A stretch of 64,000 nt of DNA from Endozoicomonas gorgoniicola (GCF_025562715.2 NZ_JAPFCC010000001.1:5604001-5668000); one strand, 5' to 3'. Numbered from the stretch's first letter, positions 1 to 8,684 are shown. A program made the numbers and translations. Notes: a model not told the origin generated them from the letters alone.

Positions 1-104
1 GCAGCCTTGAAAACAGCCTGCAGGCAACAGTCATTTCCAGCTCTCTGGGGCGCTATGCCGGCGCTATTGGTGCCGCGATGCTGGCACAGGAACGCATTTG
101 TTAA
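1..104 (+). CDS. 2-hydroxyacyl-CoA dehydratase activator (YjiL-like), C-terminal end only
   Basis: The frame from base 3 is open and ends at TAA 102-104. It gives the last 33 residues of a protein finishing in GRYAGAIGAAMLAQERIC. The YAGAIGAA-type ending is typical of BadF/BadG/HgdC ATPases, the ASKHA-fold activators that pass ATP-driven electrons to 2-hydroxyacyl-CoA dehydratases. The next gene on the same strand encodes the matching dehydratase-type protein 17 bp later, as in the yjiL-yjiM pair, so an operon is likely. The rest of the gene lies outside the window. The family call rests on a short tail plus context. Confidence 0.6.
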   Translation, partial: SLENSLQATVISSSLGRYAGAIGAAMLAQERIC

Positions 105-121
105 ACAATGGGTTGAATATC

Positions 122-1267
122 ATGAGTTCTACATTAATCCCTACCCTGCCTGACCAGTTCGAAGAGTTTGCAGAAGCTCGTCGTAACGGCTTTCTTTCGG
201 TCAAGGCGTTTAAAGACCGTGGCGAAAAAGTGGTGGGTACCTTCTGTACTTTTACGCCTAAAGAGCTGATCTATGCAGCGGGAGCTCACCCTGTATCTCT
301 TTGCTCGGTCAGCGAGGAAACGATTCCAGATGCCGAAAAGCACCTGCCAAGAAACCTCTGTCCCCTGATCAAGGCCAGTTATGGTTTTGCCCTGACCGAC
401 AAATGCCCGTACATGTACTTTGCCGATATGATCGTGGGTGAAACGACCTGTGACGGCAAAAAGAAAATGTATGAACTGCTGGGTGAAATCAAAGATACCC
501 ATGTTATGCAGCTGCCACAAACTCAGGAAAAAGAACATGCTGTGACCTTGTGGCAAGATGAAATGCACAGGCTGATAGGAAAGCTGGAAGATAAGTTTGA
601 GGTGACGATCACCAGAGAAAAACTTAATCAGGCCATTAAAAGCTGCAATAAAGACCGTCGATTGCTGAAGGCCTTTCATCAACTGGGCAAACTCAAGCCT
701 TCTGTTATTTCTGGTATGGATCTGTTTAATGTGCTGAACGGTGCCGATTATACCTTTGACCGTGAAGCCATGCGGCAAAATGTTCAGGACATGATTGATA
801 GCCTTACTGCAAAATATCAGGCAGGCGAAACCGAATTCTCAGCGAATGCCCCCCGAATACTCATTACCGGCTGCCCAATTGGAGGCGTCGCCAGCAAAGT
901 TATTCACGCCATTGAGGATGCTGGTGCCGTCGTTGTTGCTTTGGAAAACTGCCAGGGCTACAAGGAACTTCACCAGGAAGTACAGGAAGATATTGATCCA
1001 ATAGAGGCTATCACCAGAAAGTATCTGGATATACCCTGCTCAGTAATGACTCCCAATAAAGGCCGTGAGCAATTGCTACAGGAAATGGTGGAGGAGTATC
1101 AGGTAGACGGTGTGATTGATATCGTGCTTCAGGCCTGCCACACCTACAATATTGAAAGCTACAATATTCGTAAAATTATCACCGGTGAGAAAAGCATTCC
1201 GTGTACAGAACCAAGATATAACTCACTCACTTTCACGATAAAGGCCGGTTATACGCGGTTACCTTAG
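122..1267 (+). CDS. 2-hydroxyacyl-CoA dehydratase family protein (YjiM-like)
   Basis: A 381-residue protein of the HgdB/FldC-type dehydratase (double-cubane cluster) family, close to the usual YjiM length. Family features include the N-terminal GTFCTFTPKELIYAAGAHP, cluster-type cysteines in NLCPLIK, DKCPYMYFAD and ETTCDGKKKMYE, and a second lobe with ITGCPIGG and QACHTYNIESY. Members bind iron-sulfur clusters and take electrons from the ATPase encoded upstream; the substrate here is unknown. The in-frame ATG at 122 is chosen over the TTG at 98, which would overlap the upstream gene. The last 25 or so residues do not read like the family's usual ending (ETDYS..D.GQLRTR), so the 3' end may have drifted or been altered near the prophage boundary. 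Confidence 0.8.
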   Translation: MSSTLIPTLPDQFEEFAEARRNGFLSVKAFKDRGEKVVGTFCTFTPKELIYAAGAHPVSLCSVSEETIPDAEKHLPRNLCPLIKASYGFALTDKCPYMYFADMIVGETTCDGKKKMYELLGEIKDTHVMQLPQTQEKEHAVTLWQDEMHRLIGKLEDKFEVTITREKLNQAIKSCNKDRRLLKAFHQLGKLKPSVISGMDLFNVLNGADYTFDREAMRQNVQDMIDSLTAKYQAGETEFSANAPRILITGCPIGGVASKVIHAIEDAGAVVVALENCQGYKELHQEVQEDIDPIEAITRKYLDIPCSVMTPNKGREQLLQEMVEEYQVDGVIDIVLQACHTYNIESYNIRKIITGEKSIPCTEPRYNSLTFTIKAGYTRLP

Positions 1268-1291
1268 GTTATAGCTGAATTTGAAGTGGAA

Positions 1292-1325
1292 CCCGTGTTT
1301 CATTATATGGGACGGTAAACACGGG
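1292..1325 (+). terminator. Hairpin downstream of the yjiM-like gene
   Basis: Perfect 9-bp inverted repeat CCCGTGTTT (1292-1300) and AAACACGGG (1317-1325) with a 16-base loop, 24 bp after the stop codon. The following tract is only moderately T-rich. It could terminate the yjiL-yjiM unit. The left arm also overlaps a GTTTCAT-type sequence resembling a MuA end site, so it may instead belong to the Mu-like left end. Confidence 0.45.
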
Positions 1326-1343
1326 CTGTCGTTTAGCTATTTT

Positions 1344-1796
1344 TCACTCTCTCGCCTGCTGGTTAGTCATCTGCAATTTGAAGTGAGCTTCACGAATCGT
1401 GATCTCCTGGTGAAGCCGTTTTCGAAACTGGTCTAGCTGCTCAATCTTAGCCTTTTCTGCCAGGTGAATGTCAGCTGAAGCTTTCCCCAAGAAGATCATC
1501 GGAACCGAAGGAGCCATTATAAACAGAGGTGTTGAAATCGTGTTAAACGCGTCAAGGTTGAGAATGACATACCCACCTATCAGCAACATTACTACACCAT
1601 AAGCCATAGACATCAGTTTTGGCCTGTTGAACTGTTGCCGGTTTGCTGACTGCTTCATGTCGCTACCAGCCTGGTTGTACATCTGTATCAGCTCTTCATA
1701 GCTGTACCTCTGCCACTCACTTCTGACCTGATAGTTATTAATATCACGCCCTGCTACCTGCTCTACTGTCTCGTTAAACGTCTGCTGCTGGCTCAT
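1344..1796 (-). CDS. Small membrane protein with N-terminal VAGRDINN motif
   Basis: A 150-residue protein of no recognised family. Residues 10-22 read VEQVAGRDINNYQ, nearly the same motif as the C-terminus of the neighbouring repressor-like protein (1974-2615). Residues about 65-103 hold two hydrophobic segments with a short loop (MAYGVVMLLIGGYVIL and FIMAPSVPMIFL), so it is probably an integral membrane protein with both tails on the same side. The remainder is charged and may be helical. It lies downstream of the repressor gene on the same strand at the prophage left end, where Mu-like phages often carry lysogenic accessory genes. Function is unknown. Confidence 0.6.
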   Translation of the reverse strand: MSQQQTFNETVEQVAGRDINNYQVRSEWQRYSYEELIQMYNQAGSDMKQSANRQQFNRPKLMSMAYGVVMLLIGGYVILNLDAFNTISTPLFIMAPSVPMIFLGKASADIHLAEKAKIEQLDQFRKRLHQEITIREAHFKLQMTNQQARE

Positions 1797-1973
1797 ACTG
1801 CTGAGTCCTTTCTGTTACCTTCCTGACTAAAACCGCTGACTGTCGGCAGTTTTCAGAGCCTGAAATCCTATAAGTGTTTGTTATTACGTCTTTTTATTTT
1901 CTGCTTCCGTCGAAAAATAGCGCCGATGTCGTCACTTATGCTATCTCAGCGCTTTGGTGTAGCTGGCTACTTC

Positions 1974-2615
1974 CTACTTATTTTCTTTGTTGTTAATGTC
2001 ACGGCCTGCAACTTGCCCAACGGAGCCATGAAAAGATTGGTTAGCAGTGTTTGATGATTGTTGTTTGGTGTTCGATTCATTTATGCGTCTGTTTAGCTCC
2101 TCAAGAGCCGTTACTTCTTTTTCTAGCTCTTGATCCAGCTGTTGCTTGTAGAGAGCTATGACACCATCAAGGATCTTCTTGAAGTTTTCGGTTAAATAGT
2201 GCTCTGGTATATCTTTGTCTATCCCACTTTCTATTACCAGATTGTATATTTCAGCAGCGTGAGCAGGGGGGTTATCTTCGAATAAAAAGATGAGGCTATC
2301 GTGTTTAGGATTGGCACTGAATCGACTGTATATCCATGCCATCAGCCTTACATCTACTCGTGAACGCTTATTATGAGCCTCTTTTCCCAAGAGTAAGTTA
2401 TCAAGTGATATGTCACTAGAAATTGCAAACTCTATAACTTTTTCATATGGAATTGTTTCTCTCTGCTTCCACTTCGAAAGAGTCTGACGTGTAACTCCTA
2501 AGACTTCTGCTAGCTCCGAATCTTTCGTCACCCCAGCTATAGAGGCGACTCTTCCCAAAATTGAATCCAAGTCAAATGAAGACATATCGGCAATATTCCA
2601 AATAATTGTTGTCAA
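1974..2615 (-). CDS. Mu-like prophage CI-type repressor
   Basis: A 213-residue regulator. Residues about 15-75 form a CI-type helix-turn-helix (LGRVASIAGVTKDSELAEVLGVTRQTLSKWKQRETIPYEKVIEFA, quoted here only to locate it, spans 20-65). No S24 peptidase domain follows; the middle is helical and charged and the last 20 residues contain HGSVGQVAGRDINN. Its divergent orientation to the early operon beginning at 2702 is the classic arrangement of a Mu-type repressor. It is expected to bind the intervening 86 bp and silence the transposition genes, but direct evidence of binding is absent. Confidence 0.7.
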   Translation of the reverse strand: MTTIIWNIADMSSFDLDSILGRVASIAGVTKDSELAEVLGVTRQTLSKWKQRETIPYEKVIEFAISSDISLDNLLLGKEAHNKRSRVDVRLMAWIYSRFSANPKHDSLIFLFEDNPPAHAAEIYNLVIESGIDKDIPEHYLTENFKKILDGVIALYKQQLDQELEKEVTALEELNRRINESNTKQQSSNTANQSFHGSVGQVAGRDINNKENK

Positions 2616-2701
2616 TAGTTACCATTACGGATACTATATAGTCATTAAGGCTACATAAAGCCTTATAACATCAGCTTTATAGACATAATGGAGAAAACGA
2701 G
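2616..2701. promoter_or_regulatory. Divergent early/repressor control region of the Mu-like prophage
   Basis: This short AT-rich gap separates the repressor gene from the rightward early operon. It contains the inverted repeat AAGGCT, six bases, AGCCTT at about 2647-2664, and several TATA-rich stretches that could serve as -10 boxes for both directions. An operator role is inferred from position and symmetry. Confidence 0.45.
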
Positions 2702-2929
2702 ATGATGAGTAAAGAGCTTGAACCAGGCCGTGCCCTGTACTCAAAAGTTCGGGGCCATTTCATGATCCAGGACACCACGCTTTCCAAGTGGTGCAAGCAA
2801 AAGGGTATTGCCCTCCAAACAGCAATAGATGTGCTGACTGGCTCCAGAAATGGGCCAAAGTCCAAAGCACTCCGCAATGAGATTGTTGAAGCAAGCGGCA
2901 TGAATAAGTCCCCCTCGGACGCTGCGTAA
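2702..2929 (+). CDS. Small Ner-like early regulator (putative)
   Basis: A 75-residue, basic protein, first gene rightward of the repressor. It is in the position of Mu ner, which encodes a small helix-turn-helix regulator. Residues about 25-60 (DTTLSKWCKQKGIALQTAID) can be read as a helix-turn-helix with a following helix, and GSRNGPKSKALRNEIV resembles small phage DNA-binding proteins. The similarity to Ner itself is not obvious, so this is a positional call. Two adjacent ATGs (2702, 2705) could each start the protein; GGAG at 2690-2693 supplies a ribosome site. Confidence 0.5.
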   Translation: MMSKELEPGRALYSKVRGHFMIQDTTLSKWCKQKGIALQTAIDVLTGSRNGPKSKALRNEIVEASGMNKSPSDAA

Positions 2930-3009
2930 AAAGTTCGCAAGTAAAGCTAGGCAGTCTCTGGGAAACCCGACAGGGTCACAATAAAAACAATTTTGGAAGG
3001 CCAGACATC

Positions 3010-3228
3010 ATGAATAGACAACAACAGGTCGCCAATGCTGCGGTAGAGCAGGAACTTCAAGAGGCACTTGACCAGATCGCCGCCATTTCTGAAACCAATG
3101 CACCTTATATGGCCGGTTTAGCTCGCCGTATTGCTGAAACAGGCAAAGACGTTAAGTCATTAACTGTCGCCGAGCTGCTGGCACTGGATGCCAGGCACAA
3201 CGCTTATTTCAACTCCCTGCCGCTGTAA
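3010..3228 (+). CDS. Hypothetical early prophage protein
   Basis: A 72-residue acidic protein with a strong upstream GGAAGG ribosome site. It is predicted to be mostly helical, with a run of alanine and glutamate (NAAVEQELQEALDQIAAI). No family recognised. It lies in a tight same-strand run of early prophage genes (2702-8684), so it is probably translated from the early transcript. Confidence 0.5.
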   Translation: MNRQQQVANAAVEQELQEALDQIAAISETNAPYMAGLARRIAETGKDVKSLTVAELLALDARHNAYFNSLPL

Positions 3229-3242
3229 ACGGGGTTTTAATC

Positions 3243-3734
3243 ATGGCTAAACGAGTCTGGAAACGGGTTTATCCTCGGTCAATTGGGCACGCAATGGAAT
3301 TGTGTCTGGAGTATGCCAGGGAGAAACAAAACCGCTCCGTTGACCGGGTAGCCGATGAAATGGGGCTGGCCAATCGTTGGACACTGTACAAGTGGATTAA
3401 AAACGAGCGCCTGCCTGCGGTGTTGATCAGTGCTTTTGAAGAAGCCTGCGGGATTAACCTGGTAACACGTTATTTAGGTCATGCGGCTCATCAGCTGCTG
3501 CTACCAATCCCGAACGGTAAACGCTGTAAAAGCCAGAAGCTTCATAGTCTTCAACAGTCGTTTAATGAAGCGATGGGGCTGTTACTGATATTTCATGAGA
3601 AGCAGGTCAACCAGGAACAAACCATTGCAGCCTTAACACAGTTGATGGAGTACGCAGCCTGGCATTTAGGCAATGTCGAACGGTATCAACAGCCAGGGCT
3701 GGATTTAACAGGGGGTGATCATGAGCAAGGCTGA
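3243..3734 (+). CDS. Phage helix-turn-helix protein (putative)
   Basis: A 163-residue protein in the Mu-like early operon. Residues about 30-65 (RSVDRVADEMGLANRWTLYK followed by WIKNERLPA) have the spacing of a helix-turn-helix, in a style similar to phage regulators of the CII or Cox type. The C-terminal half is helical. Its end overlaps the start of the next gene by 14 bases, suggesting coupled translation. No precise family assigned. Confidence 0.55.
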   Translation: MAKRVWKRVYPRSIGHAMELCLEYAREKQNRSVDRVADEMGLANRWTLYKWIKNERLPAVLISAFEEACGINLVTRYLGHAAHQLLLPIPNGKRCKSQKLHSLQQSFNEAMGLLLIFHEKQVNQEQTIAALTQLMEYAAWHLGNVERYQQPGLDLTGGDHEQG

Positions 3735-4092
3735 TGATCTTAAAGAAAGAGAACAGTGGGTGCTGGATGCACTGTATGGGCTTAAGGCGGGGGAGATGCT
3801 GAAAGTGTTAAACCATGCCAGCCTGGCCATCCTGAATAAAACCAAGAGTGAGCAGTTCAGAGGTAAGCCAGATACCCAGAAGCATCAGGTACGAAGACGC
3901 TTGAGCGAAATTGAAAAAGACCCGGAAGTTGCGGCTTTTATTAAAAGCAATGCCCAGCACAAGGAGCAAGCCAAGCTGTTAAGACAGATGAAAGTCATTT
4001 TCAAGGAGCGCTGTCCTTCTCAGTCTGCATTAAGTCGTTACCTGACCAAATGTAGACGACAAAGAGCACAGATAAAAAGGGAGGCTGACTAA
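3721..4092 (+). CDS. Hypothetical early prophage protein
   Basis: A 123-residue, strongly basic protein from ATG 3721, preceded by GGGGG; a GTG at 3715 is an alternative. It is mainly helical and charged, ending in TKCRRQRAQIKREAD, which would suit nucleic-acid binding. No family recognised. It overlaps the gene before it and its stop (TAATG) is fused to the start of the following gene, so the run is translationally coupled. Confidence 0.5.
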   Translation: MSKADDLKEREQWVLDALYGLKAGEMLKVLNHASLAILNKTKSEQFRGKPDTQKHQVRRRLSEIEKDPEVAAFIKSNAQHKEQAKLLRQMKVIFKERCPSQSALSRYLTKCRRQRAQIKREAD

Positions 4093-4415
4093 TGGCCAGG
4101 CATCAACAGCCCGCTCTGATCAAGGCTATGGGCGTATGGAAAGCCTTGTCTGAGAATGGCTTCAGGGGAAGAACGGCAACAGAGTTGCGGATTGAGTTCG
4201 ATATGCCCAAGTCTACCTGCTGGCGCATCCTGAAAACACTGGAGGAAGGTAACTGGGTCGTCCGTAAGCCGGGTGGCCGCCAACGGGAAGACATCTGGCA
4301 AATCAGCCCGAGCTTCCTGGAAGTTCTGGCTAAATACCGGCAGTACATGATGGGTCGTGTCCAGGGTGTTAAGGATGAATACAGAGCAGTGACCAAAGAG
4401 GATCTGGAAGCATGA
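4092..4415 (+). CDS. IclR-type winged-helix protein, prophage early region
   Basis: A 107-residue protein whose residues 10-60 form a winged helix-turn-helix. ATELRIEFDMPKSTCWRILK has the IclR/MarR-like recognition-helix pattern and is followed by a wing (NWVVRKPGGRQREDIWQIS). It has no effector-binding domain, so it is a bare DNA-binding module. Its stop overlaps the ATG of the next gene. A role in early transcription or phage DNA transposition control is inferred. Confidence 0.6.
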   Translation: MARHQQPALIKAMGVWKALSENGFRGRTATELRIEFDMPKSTCWRILKTLEEGNWVVRKPGGRQREDIWQISPSFLEVLAKYRQYMMGRVQGVKDEYRAVTKEDLEA

Positions 4416-5419
4416 TCAATAAGAAAGATACTGCTGCAATTGATGACACCAAGACGCTGATCAACCAGTACAAAAGGGCTGAAGCGGCTGAAGAAGATAT
4501 GAAAGACTTGGAGGCTATTGAAGGTTTTGTCGCTAGAGAGAATTCTGAATCTTTGCAGGAACGTGACCTTGCCAATGAGATTTTTGGTCGCATTCAAGCA
4601 ATGAAGGCTATGGCCAATTTTGCCGACGTCGTCAGTATTCATCAATTGAAAGAAATTAAAGAAAAGAAGTTATATCAGGCACTTAAAGGAAAAATAGCTT
4701 ATGACCGTCAGGGTCAAAAACTGCCGACTGTCGGCAGTTGGGAAGGGTTTTGTAAGGCAATTGGTAGTTCAAAATCCAAGGTTGACGAAGATATCCGCTC
4801 TTTAGAGACCTTTGGTCAAGAGGCGTTTGAACAGCTTGGCTCTATGGGAGTGAGCTACCGAACTCTTAGAAAGCTCCGCAAATTACCAGAAGAAGAACGA
4901 GAGGCTGTCATTAATGGCGAAGCCATCAATTTAGGCGACAAAGATCAGGTTATTGACCTCATTGAAGAGATGTCAGCCAGGCACGCAAGAGAAAAGCAAC
5001 AGCTTAAGGATAAGAACCAAGAGCTAACAAACCAGCTTGAGACAGATCGTCAATTACTCGCAGACAAAGACCAGAAAATCAATGAGCTGGATCGGGAGAT
5101 TAATCAGAAACTCTCTCCAGAGCAGCAAAAACAAAAAGAGCTGGAGAAGAACGACCGGCAGATTAACAGCCTCAAGCAGCTTAGTGTTGAGAGCATCAAG
5201 AACTTCAGTCAGATGCAGGCTCAGATAGAAGCGATTATTGAGCGCAATGATCTTGCTGAGCATGTGCTGGAAGCCGCCTATAACGAGCTTCGCCTGGTGA
5301 TTGACCGCGCTATGGGGTTGGTGACGGACTTCAATATTGAACCCAGCCTAATCTTCAACTCTCCAGAGTGGAGAGCCGCCTACAACGCGCATAAGGAATG
5401 CGAATATGGAAAGTATTGA
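4412..5419 (+). CDS. Coiled-coil protein upstream of MuA-like transposase
   Basis: A 335-residue protein. Residues about 95-160 (QKLPTVGSWEGFCKAIGSSK and following) look like a helix-turn-helix-containing region seen in phage proteins. Residues about 190-265 are a long heptad-rich coiled coil (EKQQLKDKNQELTNQLETDR onward). No named family is assigned with confidence. It ends 14 bases inside the MuA-like gene, so it is translated with it. An accessory role in transposition or DNA binding is plausible but unproved. Confidence 0.55.
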   Translation: MINKKDTAAIDDTKTLINQYKRAEAAEEDMKDLEAIEGFVARENSESLQERDLANEIFGRIQAMKAMANFADVVSIHQLKEIKEKKLYQALKGKIAYDRQGQKLPTVGSWEGFCKAIGSSKSKVDEDIRSLETFGQEAFEQLGSMGVSYRTLRKLRKLPEEEREAVINGEAINLGDKDQVIDLIEEMSARHAREKQQLKDKNQELTNQLETDRQLLADKDQKINELDREINQKLSPEQQKQKELEKNDRQINSLKQLSVESIKNFSQMQAQIEAIIERNDLAEHVLEAAYNELRLVIDRAMGLVTDFNIEPSLIFNSPEWRAAYNAHKECEYGKY

Positions 5420-7166
5420 TCAAGGGGTAACGGAATACCTGCGGGAGCTGATCAAACACCTTGCAGTTGCACCCCGTGGTGACAAAGGCCGGATTGTTGC
5501 GGGTGCCTGCGAGTGCCTGGGACGCTCAGAAGACTGGGTTTACCGGCAGTTAAAGAACCTTGGCTATCAGTCCAACCGCAAGCGCCGTAGCGACTCAGGG
5601 CAAAGTGAGCTAACAGAGGACGAGTGCAGAAATGTCGCTAACCTGCTGTTGCAGTCTAATCGAGAGAACAACAAGCGACTGATGACCATTGAAAACGCAT
5701 TGGAGCTTGCCCGATCTAATGCGCTGATCAGTTCTGCCGTTTCAGTTTCAACCGCCACACGACAGATGAAGCGCTATCAAGTGCATCCGGATCAAGTGAC
5801 CAGACCAGCGCCCTATCAGCCTATGGCCAGCAAGCATCCTAACCATGTGTGGCAGTTTGATGTGTCATATTGCGTATTGTATTACCTGCGCAATAAAGAG
5901 GGTTTGCGGGTGATGAATAGACAGGAGTTTTACGATAACAAGCCCCAAAACCTTGAGAAGATCAAAAATGAACGGGTGTTGCGCTATCTGGTCACTGACC
6001 ATACGACAGGGGCTTTTTACCTTGAGTACTTTGTAGCTCCTGGTGAAAGTACTGATGTGCTGATTCGCTTTCTGATCAACGCTTTTCATCAGCGGGAAGG
6101 CAAAGACCCCTTTCATGGTGTGCCGTTTATGCTGGTCTGGGATGCAGGAACCGCCAACATTTCCAGCATGGCGAAGCACTTCCTGGACAACTTGCAGGTT
6201 AACCATCAGGTACATACACCAGGAAACCCAAGGGCAAAAGGTCAGGTCGAGCGCACCCATGATCTGGTAGAGCGGCATTTTGAAGCACGACTGTCGTTTA
6301 TGCAGGTAGATTCTATCGAAGAGCTGAACAGCCAAGCCCAACGCTGGATGCGATGGTTTAACGGCGAGAAGAAGCACACCCGGCACGGGCATACCCGCTA
6401 TGGCCTGTGGCAAACCATACGACAGGAGCAACTAAGGCTGGCTCCATCCCGCGAAATATGCAAAGAGCTGCTTCGCAAGCATGAACCTGTAACCCGAGTA
6501 ATACAGGGTGATCTGACCGTCAGTTACACCATGCCCGGTTATGGCTCGATGAAGTACAGCGTTAAAGACCTGGATGGAATCAATGCTGGGGACGAGCTGA
6601 AAGTGACGTTTAATCCCTACTACATGCCAAAACTGACTGTAATTATCGACCATGCGGACGGTCGCCAGACTCAGGATCTGGTTGAGCCTCTGAAGTTTGA
6701 TGAGTATGGCTTTGTGACTGACGCCGCCGTTTATGGCGAGGAGTATAAGAGCAAGCCGGACAAGCAGGTTGACAAAAACCGCAAGCAAATGAACCGCGAG
6801 GCCTACGGTGTAGAGACTGACCAGGAAGTAAAAGCCGCACGCAAGAAACGGACTCCCGCCTTTGAAGGCCGTGTTGATCCGATGGCTGATGTGAAACAAC
6901 AGGAGCCAAACCTGCCGGATTATATGAGCCGCAAGGGAACAGACTTGCCTGTTGAAGCGCCGCGTACTCTGTCGGCCCTGGTAATGAGCGCGACCAAGGC
7001 TCAAAAGTTGATACGGGATACTTTCAGCCTCAGTCCAGAGCAGACCAGGGAGATTGGCCAGTTATTGAGAGAGCGTTTCCCGGACGGGATACCAGAGGAG
7101 GAGTTAAACCCATTTGTAGAAGAGGTTATACAGAACCATGACCAGAAAAACACAGCCACCGGCTGA
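5406..7166 (+). CDS. Mu-type DDE transposase (MuA-like)
   Basis: A 586-residue protein, somewhat shorter than Mu A (663). The N-terminal 130 residues carry DNA-binding helices. The RNase H-like catalytic core follows with D in WQFDVSYC (about residue 152), D in LVWDAG (about 247) and E in GQVERTHD (about 284). A beta-barrel Mu-C-like domain covers about 380-440. The basic tail could contact MuB. The protein would bind the element ends, nick them and join them to target DNA in replicative transposition. It overlaps the upstream gene by 14 bases and the downstream MuB-like gene by 29, a compact early operon. The frame looks intact. Confidence 0.92.
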   Translation: MESIDQGVTEYLRELIKHLAVAPRGDKGRIVAGACECLGRSEDWVYRQLKNLGYQSNRKRRSDSGQSELTEDECRNVANLLLQSNRENNKRLMTIENALELARSNALISSAVSVSTATRQMKRYQVHPDQVTRPAPYQPMASKHPNHVWQFDVSYCVLYYLRNKEGLRVMNRQEFYDNKPQNLEKIKNERVLRYLVTDHTTGAFYLEYFVAPGESTDVLIRFLINAFHQREGKDPFHGVPFMLVWDAGTANISSMAKHFLDNLQVNHQVHTPGNPRAKGQVERTHDLVERHFEARLSFMQVDSIEELNSQAQRWMRWFNGEKKHTRHGHTRYGLWQTIRQEQLRLAPSREICKELLRKHEPVTRVIQGDLTVSYTMPGYGSMKYSVKDLDGINAGDELKVTFNPYYMPKLTVIIDHADGRQTQDLVEPLKFDEYGFVTDAAVYGEEYKSKPDKQVDKNRKQMNREAYGVETDQEVKAARKKRTPAFEGRVDPMADVKQQEPNLPDYMSRKGTDLPVEAPRTLSALVMSATKAQKLIRDTFSLSPEQTREIGQLLRERFPDGIPEEELNPFVEEVIQNHDQKNTATG

Positions 7167-8118
7167 CAAGAAAAAACGGGCAAAGGCACAAGCCCCTGCC
7201 CGCCGGGGAAAGCTGCGGCCACAGCCAGCCCCATTCCAAACCGATGAAGAGATCAATCTGGAGGTTGAAATGTTAACACATCAAACGATCAAGCACTTCA
7301 AGCTGTTTCGAAACCCGTTTATGGACGATGTCCGCAGTGTTGAAGATGTCTTTATGAGTCCGGATATACGCTATGTGCTAGCGTCGATCCTAGACTCTGC
7401 CAAGCATCAGGGCTTCTCAGCGGTTATCGCTGACAGTGGTGCCGGAAAATCCATTATTCGCCGCCTGGCAATGGAAGAGCTGAAGAAAGACGGCAATATC
7501 ACCGTGATCATGCCCCGCATCTTTGACAAAACCCGAGTAACTGCCGCAGGTCTCTGTGAGGCGATTATTGCTGATATCAGTAGCGAGAACCCGAAGCGTT
7601 CCATGGAGGCCAAGGCTCGTCAGGTTGAGCGCCTGCTACGTCAGGCCAGCCAGAGCGGACAACGGCATGTAATGATTCTGGAAGAAGCCCACGACCTGAC
7701 AATTCCGGTACTGAAGTATCTCAAGCGATTCTGGGAGATGGAGGACGGTTTTTCCCGCCTTCTGGGTGTGGTGCTGATAGGACAGACCGAGCTGAAAGAG
7801 AAGCTTAACCTGAAGCGTCATTACGAAATGCGGGAGGTCATACGCCGGGTCATTATCGCAGAGCTTAACCCTCTGGATAACCAGTTAAAGCCTTACCTGG
7901 CGTTCAAGCTGAACCGTACCGGCACCTCAGCAGACAAGGTTTTTGCCAGCGATGTGTACGAAGCTATTCGGGAGCGTCTCTGCCGCCGTATTCGTGGAGG
8001 CGGCTTTATCAGCCAGGCTCATCCTCTCGCTGTTCATAACCTGGTAGCTCAGGCAATGAATCTGGCTGCCGAACTGGGCGAGCCAAAAGTAACCGCAGAA
8101 ATTATCAAGGAGGCATAG
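7138..8118 (+). CDS. MuB-like AAA+ target-DNA-binding ATPase
   Basis: A 326-residue ATPase of the MuB/TniB/ExeA type. The Walker A is ADSGAGKS (about residue 100) and Walker B VMILEEAHD (about 178-186), followed by sensor-like GQTELKEKL. The basic proline-rich N-terminus (PPADKKKRAKAQAPARRGK) probably contacts DNA. Known relatives form ATP-dependent filaments on target DNA, deliver it to the MuA-type transposase and provide target immunity. The gene begins inside the transposase gene, so the two should be made together. Confidence 0.88.
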   Translation: MTRKTQPPADKKKRAKAQAPARRGKLRPQPAPFQTDEEINLEVEMLTHQTIKHFKLFRNPFMDDVRSVEDVFMSPDIRYVLASILDSAKHQGFSAVIADSGAGKSIIRRLAMEELKKDGNITVIMPRIFDKTRVTAAGLCEAIIADISSENPKRSMEAKARQVERLLRQASQSGQRHVMILEEAHDLTIPVLKYLKRFWEMEDGFSRLLGVVLIGQTELKEKLNLKRHYEMREVIRRVIIAELNPLDNQLKPYLAFKLNRTGTSADKVFASDVYEAIRERLCRRIRGGGFISQAHPLAVHNLVAQAMNLAAELGEPKVTAEIIKEA

Positions 8119-8122
8119 GGTT

Positions 8123-8383
8123 ATGGCTACTGTAGATTATAAAAATATTGCTGAAGCCGGAAACTCCATTGATCGCCTGGATTTTGCAATACAGGCCTTG
8201 CAGGGATTAAGCAATGTTCTTAACAGCCCAGAGCAAGAGGAAGTGATGCATTCAACTCATGATCTCGGAGCCATGCTCTGTGTTCTGTTGCTGCATCTAG
8301 AGCGTTCCCATAATGAAGTTGAGGAAGAGCTGGTCGCACTACGTGAGCAGGTAGCGCAACTGGCACCAGTTAACGGGTTGTAA
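8123..8383 (+). CDS. Hypothetical prophage protein, DUF-like, paralogue of next gene
   Basis: An 86-residue protein, 4 bp after the MuB-like gene. It is helical with the C-terminal pattern LCVLLLHLERSHNEVEEEL. The next gene has a matching LLDVLLLRLEQVYEKLADEE, so the two look like diverged duplicates. Function unknown; the helices could form a dimer. Confidence 0.55.
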   Translation: MATVDYKNIAEAGNSIDRLDFAIQALQGLSNVLNSPEQEEVMHSTHDLGAMLCVLLLHLERSHNEVEEELVALREQVAQLAPVNGL

Positions 8384-8435
8384 CTCGCCGTTTAACAGAT
8401 GAATAACGATGATTAATGGCATGAGGAAAATAACA

Positions 8436-8684
8436 ATGACCCGGACACCGATTCATAACTACGTCAATGATGGAACTACCCTGGAGCAGATGGCGCTGGC
8501 TCTTGAAGCAATGAGTGCTCTGACAAGCGTATGCAGTGAAGTAAATGAAGATCGCCCGATTCCAATAGATCGCTTTGCTGTTCTGCTGGATGTATTGCTG
8601 CTGAGACTGGAACAGGTTTACGAAAAACTGGCTGACGAGGAAGACGCCAGACGTGCACTTGGAATGGAGCCTGTTGAGGGCTAG
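8436..8684 (+). CDS. Hypothetical prophage protein, paralogue of previous gene
   Basis: An 82-residue protein from ATG 8436, which has AGGAA eight bases upstream; an in-frame ATG at 8409 is an alternative. It shares the helical LLDVLLLRLEQ pattern with the product of 8123-8383. It is the last gene of the early run, followed by a hairpin at 8724-8742. Function unknown. Confidence 0.5.
   Translation: MTRTPIHNYVNDGTTLEQMALALEAMSALTSVCSEVNEDRPIPIDRFAVLLDVLLLRLEQVYEKLADEEDARRALGMEPVEG

Noticed and set aside
134..778. Long open frame (214 codons) on the minus strand
   Set aside because: It lies wholly inside the YjiM-like gene, has no family features and is a mirror of codon use.
4721..4737. 17-base palindrome CTGCCGACTGTCGGCAG, part of which recurs at 1838-1851
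   Set aside because: The copy at 4721 is inside a coding region and only 14 bases are shared; too little to call an operator, though a phage-specific site cannot be excluded.
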